37,519 nt of DNA from Anaerolineales bacterium (GTDB lineage: Bacteria; Chloroflexota; Anaerolineae; Anaerolineales; UBA11579), in the NCBI GenBank assembly GCA_016932165.1, contig JAFGDK010000027.1, positions 1-37,519 on the forward strand, read 5' to 3'. Shown piece after piece: positions 33,096 through 37,519 of this stretch. Under the pieces are notes generated by a model. That model made no database searches and was not told the origin of the DNA. It saw only the letters and a program-made list of their open reading frames with translations. The translations under genes and the position numbers were made by a program. Each line of letters opens with the position of its first letter. Position 1 is the stretch's first letter.

Positions 33096-33189
33096 GGCGC
33101 TGTGGCAGCTCTTATCCGGAAATAAGGAGGGTTGCCACAGCGCCAGGTTTACTACTACAGCCTATTTTCATGGGCAACACCTCCTTTCC
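33096..33189 (-). ncRNA. Structured leader element with nested inverted repeats
   Basis: Two nested pairings occur. The first is a perfect 12-bp stem (33096-33107 with 33133-33144). The second is a bulged stem of about 16 bp (33118-33136 with 33173-33189) that, on the minus strand, would bury the AGGAGG ribosome-binding site of the small ORF at 33112-33171. The two overlap by only four bases, so refolding between them is possible. I could not match it to a known riboswitch class. The remainder of 33000-33353 holds a promoter, two further hairpins and no other gene. Confidence 0.4.
33112..33171 (-). CDS. Possible 19-codon small ORF / leader peptide
   Basis: Reads MKIGCSSKPGAVATLLISG then TAA. 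It has a full Shine-Dalgarno (AGGAGG at 33180-33185, eight bases from the ATG), better than most annotated genes here, and a promoter with a perfect -35 about 60 bp upstream. Its codons form one side of both stems described for this region, so ribosome movement would change the RNA fold ahead of fhaA. It could be a leader peptide, a small protein, or a chance ORF in a structured RNA. There are no homologues I recognise. Confidence 0.4.
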   Translation of the reverse strand: MKIGCSSKPGAVATLLISG

Positions 33190-33230
33190 AGTGGAATGGC
33201 GAAGTTGGCACCGAGGCGGGGTGCGTGATT

Positions 33231-33259
33231 ATTGTGGCACAAAGTGGGTGAAATGTCAA
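33231..33259 (-). promoter_or_regulatory. Promoter for the small ORF and fhaA group
   Basis: On the minus strand a perfect TTGACA (33254-33259), 17-bp spacer, CACAAT (33231-33236). A start near 33224 gives about 50 nt before the small ORF and about 235 nt before fhaA. Confidence 0.6.
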
Positions 33260-33285
33260 ATCCAGCTTGTGCGGTAAATTTTTTG

Positions 33286-33315
33286 AGGGTTCAGACTCTT
33301 TGAGTCTATTACCCT
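33286..33315. terminator. Hairpin downstream of the helicase-loader-like gene
   Basis: Inner 6-bp stem AGACTC/GAGTCT (33293-33298, 33302-33307) and outer AGGGT/ACCCT (33286-33290, 33311-33315). On the minus strand it lies 39 bp past the stop of the AAA+ gene but is followed by A residues rather than T, so intrinsic termination is doubtful; it may be a 3' protective stem. Confidence 0.35.
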
Positions 33316-33353
33316 GCATTAGATAAGGAATGTTTGTGGTGGTGTTGAATAAA

Positions 33354-34730
33354 TTATGTTTTTTTGCCAGTGAAGGGTGGGATTTTGATATAGTAATTTT
33401 TACATAGCCTTTTATCTTCAATTCGACTCTTAATCCTGGGGTCCATATCCTCCGGGTTATCTGATGTGGTGATCACAGTGGGCAACTGGGCAGTATAGCG
33501 GTAATTAAATAGCTGGTAAAGTTTTTCCCTTACCCAAGGGGTCATGTTCTGGGTCCCTAGATCATCAAGAACAAGCAAAGAGGAAGATTTAATCTCGTCG
33601 AAACGCCGGTCAAGGGTGGTACCAGAGTCAGGGCTGAAGGTGGCTCTAAGATGATCCAATAGGTCTGGGACAACAATGAATAACGGGGGAGCGCCAATGT
33701 TTAGCTGGTAGTTGGCAATTGCGGCTGCCAAGTGGGTTTTACCGCTGCCATAAGAACCGAATATCACAAACCAGCCTTTAGGATTAGCGGCATACTGCTT
33801 TGCAGCCTCAGCTACGGTTTCAAGCATTTTCAGGCTTTCAGAGGGAATATTTTCGCTCTTGCGGAGGCTGAAAGTTTTAAAAGTTTGGTTACCGTGCAAA
33901 GAGAGGGTAGAGAGTTCGTGGTAGCCAACAGCTTCCATTGGGCGGCGATAATCAGGGGCCTGGATATGAACCCGGGTAACGAGGGCTGGGTCTTCCAGGC
34001 GGGATCGAATCCGCCCTTCTATCTGATCCATTTCGAGGTTGGTGGTAATGACCATGGGGAGTTTATTGATGTAGCGGTAGTTGATGATCTGGAAAAGTTT
34101 CTCCTGGGCCCATTGGGTGGCATTTTGAGTTCCAAAATCATCTAAAATTAGAAATGGGCAGCGGCGGATTTCCTCGAAACGTTCCTCAAAGCTGGACTCA
34201 GAGCCGCGGTTATATGAAAATCGCAAAGAATCCAACAGGTCTGGTACGGTGATGAATAAAGTTTTGACGCGCATCTGGACAGCAAAGTTAGCGATGGCGG
34301 CAGCCAGATGGGTTTTACCGCAACCATATTTGCCTCGCAGCAGCAGCCAGCCGTTGTGAGAACTGGCGTATTGTTTGGCTTGGTTGAAGGCATATTCAAG
34401 AGAGGCAGCCTGGTGCTCTCCTAAACCAATCCGCCCGCGTGATTCGAAATTTTCGAAGGTGAGGTCTTGCAGCTGATTGAGCTGGCTGTAGGCAAATAGA
34501 TTGTTGTGATCCCGGTGGCTGATTTCAGCTTGCCTGCAAGCACAGATTTCCAGTTTGCCGAAATCAGGATGACCGACTGGGTGGTCGGTGCGGATATACC
34601 CCAATCCGCCACAGATATCGCAATCCGGCTTGCCGGCTTCTCTAATTATCGAAGAAATCTCCGTCCCTGTATCCTTCGGGGTCAAATTCTTCTTCAGTCT
34701 TTTTGCGGCGTCTTCTATCGGTTCGGTCAT
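33354..34730 (-). CDS. DnaC/DnaI-like ATPase with two tandem AAA+ domains
   Basis: 458 residues. A Cys4 cluster (Cys37, Cys40, Cys63, Cys65; CDIC and CAC) as in DnaI/phage loader zinc modules is followed by two homologous AAA+ domains. Domain 1 has Walker A GKYGCGKT (133-140), Walker B LILDDFG (195-201) and a RIRSRLED arginine segment. Domain 2 has GSYGSGKT (325-332), LVLDDLG (386-392) and RIKSRIED. Both look catalytically intact, whereas DnaC, DnaI and IstB carry one. It is presumably the loader for the DnaB encoded upstream. ATG at 34730 follows AAGGA with five bases between and lies 89 bases inside the dnaD-like gene; the extra upstream frame to 34769 is unlikely. IstB-type transposon helper is an alternative family, but the context argues for replication. 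Confidence 0.85.
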   Translation of the reverse strand: MTEPIEDAAKRLKKNLTPKDTGTEISSIIREAGKPDCDICGGLGYIRTDHPVGHPDFGKLEICACRQAEISHRDHNNLFAYSQLNQLQDLTFENFESRGRIGLGEHQAASLEYAFNQAKQYASSHNGWLLLRGKYGCGKTHLAAAIANFAVQMRVKTLFITVPDLLDSLRFSYNRGSESSFEERFEEIRRCPFLILDDFGTQNATQWAQEKLFQIINYRYINKLPMVITTNLEMDQIEGRIRSRLEDPALVTRVHIQAPDYRRPMEAVGYHELSTLSLHGNQTFKTFSLRKSENIPSESLKMLETVAEAAKQYAANPKGWFVIFGSYGSGKTHLAAAIANYQLNIGAPPLFIVVPDLLDHLRATFSPDSGTTLDRRFDEIKSSSLLVLDDLGTQNMTPWVREKLYQLFNYRYTAQLPTVITTSDNPEDMDPRIKSRIEDKRLCKNYYIKIPPFTGKKT

Positions 34731-35322
34731 TGGTTCCTTCTTTCGCCCAATTTTGCAACACAACTTCAATATATCTCAGGCTGCGGGCGTTGTTCTTTAC
34801 AGCTGTCTGGACGGCTTGGTTGATCCATTCGTACGGGTAATTCTTTTCTAAATCCTTGAGGCTGTCGGAGATGATGGGCGTTAGGGGTCCGATATTCTCC
34901 TCGTAGAGGCGGAAAATATCCGGACGAGGGACGCCGGGCTGGTCAAATGGTTCGTCTGGGAAGTGAAATTCTCCCTTGTTGATTGCTTCAATGGCAGCGA
35001 CAGCCGAGGGGGTATTCAGGAAGCAAATCTGTACCAGCTGGCCTCCATGGCCGGGGATTTCAGTTTTGAGCAGCCATTGATTTGTGATTGCCTGTTCTAA
35101 GCCTGTCTTAAATTCTTGTGGATGCTCCGTAAAGTGGGTAAGACACATTTGCTCTGGACTAAAATAACTGACCTGGTTTTCGTCTGCGGAGCGGGATTGA
35201 AAGGCGAGCAGCATGATCTTCAAGGTGTGAAGATCATCGATCTTGGGGAGAATCTCGGTGAAGAAATCTTGTGGGATTTGCACCGGTTGGCCTGTGGGTG
35301 TGAATCCATGGAAAGAGCCCAT
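34642..35322 (-). CDS. DnaD/DnaB2-like replication initiation protein
   Basis: 226 residues. The N-terminal half looks like a winged-helix DnaD_N-type domain (about 15-105). The C-terminal DnaD domain (about 139-195) shows YEENIGPLTPIISDSL and the family's YxxxIxxxxxW-like signature as YIEVVLQNW. A charged Arg/Lys then Glu/Asp tail ends the protein. In Firmicutes DnaD works with DnaB and DnaI to load the helicase; here it stands between dnaB and the DnaC-like loader. GGAG five bases before the ATG and an 11-bp gap from dnaB indicate cotranscription. Its last 89 bases are shared, in another frame, with the loader gene. Confidence 0.8.
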   Translation of the reverse strand: MGSFHGFTPTGQPVQIPQDFFTEILPKIDDLHTLKIMLLAFQSRSADENQVSYFSPEQMCLTHFTEHPQEFKTGLEQAITNQWLLKTEIPGHGGQLVQICFLNTPSAVAAIEAINKGEFHFPDEPFDQPGVPRPDIFRLYEENIGPLTPIISDSLKDLEKNYPYEWINQAVQTAVKNNARSLRYIEVVLQNWAKEGTNDRTDRRRRKKTEEEFDPEGYRDGDFFDN

Positions 35323-35333
35323 AACCGCTCCGA

Positions 35334-36704
35334 TTATTCCTGGTCAAACCTGTAGGTCACAGCGTCGACAAATTGAGCCAGATGTTCGCGGAAGACCAGT
35401 GAAACTTTTCCAGTAGGGCCATTGCGGTGTTTTGACACAATGATTTGGGCGACATTTTTCATCAGGGTATCTTCGTTTTCTTTGTCTTCCCGGTAAATAA
35501 ACATGACAATATCAGCATCTTGTTCCAGCGAGCCTGATTCGCGCAGGTCGGAGAGAACAGGGTGCTTATCAGCGCGCTGTTCAATGGCGCGGGAAAGTTG
35601 GGCCGCTGCCAGAACAGGGACATTAAGCTCCCTGGCAAGAGTCTTTAGATTCCGGGAAATATACGAGACTTCCTGGACGCGGTTCTCAGTGCGTGTATCT
35701 CCCTGCATCAGCTGAAGGTAGTCGATGACCACAAGGTCAAGACGATGTTCGAGATGCAACCGGCGGCATTTGGCGCGCACCTGTGTGGGGGTGATGGAGG
35801 GGGTATCATCGAGAAAGATGCGTGTACGGCCAAGGGTATCCACCGCTTCGGCAAAAAGAGTCCATTCATCATCGTGCAATTTACCCAACCGTAAACGCTG
35901 GGCGTCAATACCAGTTTCCTGGGAGATCAACCGCTGAACTAACTGCTCGTTGGACATTTCCATTGAGAAGATGGCGATGTGTTTATTTGCGAGCCGGGCG
36001 GCGTTCTTTGCGATAGAAAGCATGAAGGAGGTTTTTCCCTGACCGGGGCGCCCTGCGATAATCAACAAGTCGGAGGGCTGGAGGCCGCCGAGGAGATTGT
36101 CAAGGTCTCGAAAATTGGTGGGAACGCCGTAGGTTTCTGCATCTCGGCTGGCCAGGTCACCAACCCGATCAAAATAATCGCTGAGCACTTTCTTGATAGG
36201 CTGGAGATCGCTGCTGAGTCTGCGTTCGCTGACGCTAAATACAGCTTTTTCAGCGGCGTTGATCGCGGTTTCAATGGTGATGTCATCTTTATAGGCAGTT
36301 TTAACAATATCGTTGGCGGCTTCGATCATTCGGCGGCGCAAAGCAGTGTTTTCAACCAGATGACCATAGGCAGTGGCGTGCAGAGCTGTGGGCACATTGG
36401 CAATCAGGGCGGTGAGGTAGGCGGAACCTCCGATCTCACCAAGATAGCCCATCTGGTCCAATTCCTCCGTAACGGTGAGAAGGTCTACGGGAGTGCGCTG
36501 CTCATGCAGCCGATTGAATGCCTCAAAAATCCAGCGATGTTTATGCAGGTAAAAATCTTCCGCCTGGAGGAATTCGATCACATCGTAATAAGCATCGGGA
36601 TTGATCAGTATTGCGCCGATGACAGCTTCTTCCGCTTCCCGGCTGTGGGGAACAACTTGAGGGGCAGAGATAGGTTCAGAACTAATCGGGAGGGAATCGG
36701 TCAT
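35334..36704 (-). CDS. dnaB: Replicative DNA helicase DnaB
   Basis: The ring helicase of the replication fork. The 456-residue protein has an N-terminal collar domain (about 20-120, PHSREAEEAVIGAILI), a linker helix, then the RecA-like motor with Walker A GRPGQGKT at 218-225, EMSNEQLVQRL, LDDTP, the Walker B VVIDYLQLM, QLSRAIEQR with the arginine finger region, and SDLRESGSLEQDAD. No intein interrupts it. AGGT lies 8 bases before the ATG at 36704. It is the second gene after the DUF151 nuclease (19-bp gap) and precedes the dnaD-like and loader genes. Confidence 0.96.
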   Translation of the reverse strand: MTDSLPISSEPISAPQVVPHSREAEEAVIGAILINPDAYYDVIEFLQAEDFYLHKHRWIFEAFNRLHEQRTPVDLLTVTEELDQMGYLGEIGGSAYLTALIANVPTALHATAYGHLVENTALRRRMIEAANDIVKTAYKDDITIETAINAAEKAVFSVSERRLSSDLQPIKKVLSDYFDRVGDLASRDAETYGVPTNFRDLDNLLGGLQPSDLLIIAGRPGQGKTSFMLSIAKNAARLANKHIAIFSMEMSNEQLVQRLISQETGIDAQRLRLGKLHDDEWTLFAEAVDTLGRTRIFLDDTPSITPTQVRAKCRRLHLEHRLDLVVIDYLQLMQGDTRTENRVQEVSYISRNLKTLARELNVPVLAAAQLSRAIEQRADKHPVLSDLRESGSLEQDADIVMFIYREDKENEDTLMKNVAQIIVSKHRNGPTGKVSLVFREHLAQFVDAVTYRFDQE

Positions 36705-36723
36705 TTAGAATTACCTGGAAGTT

Positions 36724-37293
36724 TCAGTCTTTGGAATCGTCTTCGTTCTCGTCTTCATCCGGGAGTTCAAGGTTGTCGAGAAAGTCTTCGAAGATGGACA
36801 AACGGTCTTCAGCTGGTGGCGATGGGTCTTGATCTGCTCGCTCAACTAGATCAGGGGTGTCTGTCTCTGTGCTGATATCTTTTTCCGGGATGATCCCGGC
36901 TTCATCCATGACATGGGCGGCCACTAATATCGGTACATTGTGGCGCACTGCGAGGGCCAGGGCGTCTGAGGGGCGAGAATCGATTTCAATTTGATGCCCA
37001 TTATCCAGCTCTACGACCAAATTCCCATAAAAGACCTCATTTTTTAGATCTGTGACTTCAATCCGAATGAGACGGGCATTGAGGGTATGGAGTATTTGCT
37101 TCATCAGGTCGTGAGACATTGGCCGAGCAACTTCAATCTCCTGCAGGGCAAAAGTGATCTGCTCCGCCATGTAGGCATCGATCCAGATCGCCAGATATCG
37201 TTCTGAGTTAAGCTCTCTCAGGATGATCACCCGATTCTGGGACATCAGCCCAACCCGAATGCTGTCAATTACCACTTCTATCATTTCTGTCAT
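36724..37293 (-). CDS. DUF151 (bifunctional nuclease family) protein
   Basis: 189 residues. The DUF151/BFN domain (about 5-135) shows MIEVVIDSIRV, RYLAIWIDAYMAEQI, RPMSHDLM and SRPSDALALAVR, all conserved in this family, some of whose plant members have DNase and RNase activity. A very acidic tail (about 140-189) follows, and its end is almost entirely Asp and Glu. GGAG is about 8 bases before the ATG at 37293. The family often accompanies translation and replication genes; its bacterial role is not settled. Confidence 0.87.
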   Translation of the reverse strand: MTEMIEVVIDSIRVGLMSQNRVIILRELNSERYLAIWIDAYMAEQITFALQEIEVARPMSHDLMKQILHTLNARLIRIEVTDLKNEVFYGNLVVELDNGHQIEIDSRPSDALALAVRHNVPILVAAHVMDEAGIIPEKDISTETDTPDLVERADQDPSPPAEDRLSIFEDFLDNLELPDEDENEDDSKD

Positions 37294-37341
37294 TGGAATG
37301 CTCCAAATATCGATTTTTGACGGAATCTTCGATTAGGTGTA

Positions 37342-37350
37342 ATTCTAACA
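37342..37350 (-). promoter_or_regulatory. Extended -10 promoter of the replication gene group
   Basis: On the minus strand TGTTAGAAT (37342-37350), an extended -10 with hexamer TAGAAT; no good -35 is visible. Transcription would start about 40 nt before the DUF151 start. Confidence 0.4.
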
Positions 37351-37435
37351 TGGGAGACTATTAGACGCCATTTAATTCTAATGGGTGATGGGAAATGCGA
37401 TTTACAGCGAAAAAAACCCCGGTACAAAAGTGGTA

Positions 37436-37519
37436 TGTCAAGGCAAAGTTAAAATGTCCTCCTGTTAGCAAAGTAGAAATGTCCTAAGATTTGGAAACAG
37501 GGGAGGGTTTTCGATTGAG
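37436..37519 (+). mobile_element. Probable end of an insertion sequence (IS21-like), cut by the window edge
   Basis: Two direct repeats, GCAAAGTTAAAATGTCCT (37443-37460) and GCAAAGTAGAAATGTCCT (37468-37485), match at 16 of 18 positions and lie 25 bp apart, just inside a TGTCA that could be the tip (37436). Internally repeated subterminal sequences of the AAAGTnnAAATGTCC type are typical of IS21-family ends. No transposase is visible because the window stops at 37519. Confidence 0.45.

Noticed and set aside
33060-33224. Known riboswitch (c-di-GMP, cobalamin or SAM) in the fhaA leader
   Set aside because: A CACGCAC string and a nearby methionine-salvage gene made these tempting, but none of the conserved cores (for example the B12 box or GEMM tetraloop receptor) is present.
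35979-36875. 298-codon plus-strand ORF
   Set aside because: It lies antisense across dnaB and the DUF151 gene, both clearly recognised, has no Shine-Dalgarno and shows no family motif.
1-37519. CRISPR array, prophage or restriction-modification island
   Set aside because: No regularly spaced repeats, phage structural genes or methyltransferase; the HNH protein and the recombinase-like protein stand alone among housekeeping genes.

Overview
The window reads as a chromosomal segment of a bacterium from the Chloroflexota, probably class Anaerolineae. This is inferred from gene content and protein style: an FtsK with an enlarged motor-entry region, an FhaA/FhaB/RodA-PBP cluster like that of Actinobacteria, a DnaB-DnaD-DnaC style primosome operon, KMSKS-type TyrRS, and moderate GC. 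No 16S rRNA is present, so the placement is an inference. Nearly everything is housekeeping. There is no prophage, CRISPR array or complete transposon, and only the extreme right edge looks like the end of an insertion sequence.

Layout. (1) 179-3429, minus: udk, a cyclophilin, a VTT membrane protein and an M20 dipeptidase. udk is divergent from a second M20 peptidase (3503-4822, plus) across a promoter with a shared palindromic -10. (2) tRNA-Thr(CGT), minus, then a GT4 glycosyltransferase, plus. (3) 6439-13089: two paralogous secreted repeat proteins flank a minus-strand cluster alr-lspA-RluD-like-ltaE (D-alanine supply, lipoprotein signal peptidase, rRNA pseudouridylation, threonine aldolase). 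(4) 13285-25985, plus: a compact run of 12 genes. These are a catalytically degenerate tyrosine-recombinase-like protein, purine nucleoside phosphorylase, a membrane-anchored Ig-like protein, GNAT, a polytopic receptor with a C-terminal HTH, a three-S1-domain protein, ftsK, a CDP-alcohol phosphatidyltransferase, lgt, an ABC ATPase, an ABC-2/SpoIIM-like permease and an MBL hydrolase. (5) An HNH endonuclease (minus) diverges from tyrS (plus), which has an attenuator-like leader. (6) 28175-33259, minus: fhaA-like, fhaB-like, MTA phosphorylase and a RodA-PBP fusion, preceded by a structured leader with a possible 19-codon ORF. (7) 33354-37293, minus: a DUF151 nuclease, dnaB, a dnaD-like gene and a helicase-loader-like gene with two tandem AAA+ domains. 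(8) 37436-37519: direct repeats resembling an IS end.

The cell-envelope theme is strong. alr, lspA, lgt, the CDP-alcohol transferase, the SEDS glycosyltransferase/pseudo-transpeptidase fusion, FHA proteins and ftsK all serve wall, lipoprotein, lipid or division functions. The least ordinary items are the SEDS-PBP fusion whose transpeptidase motifs are all broken, the duplicated DnaC-type ATPase, the dead recombinase coupled to purine nucleoside phosphorylase, the ABC-2/SpoIIM-like fusion, and the leader region upstream of fhaA.
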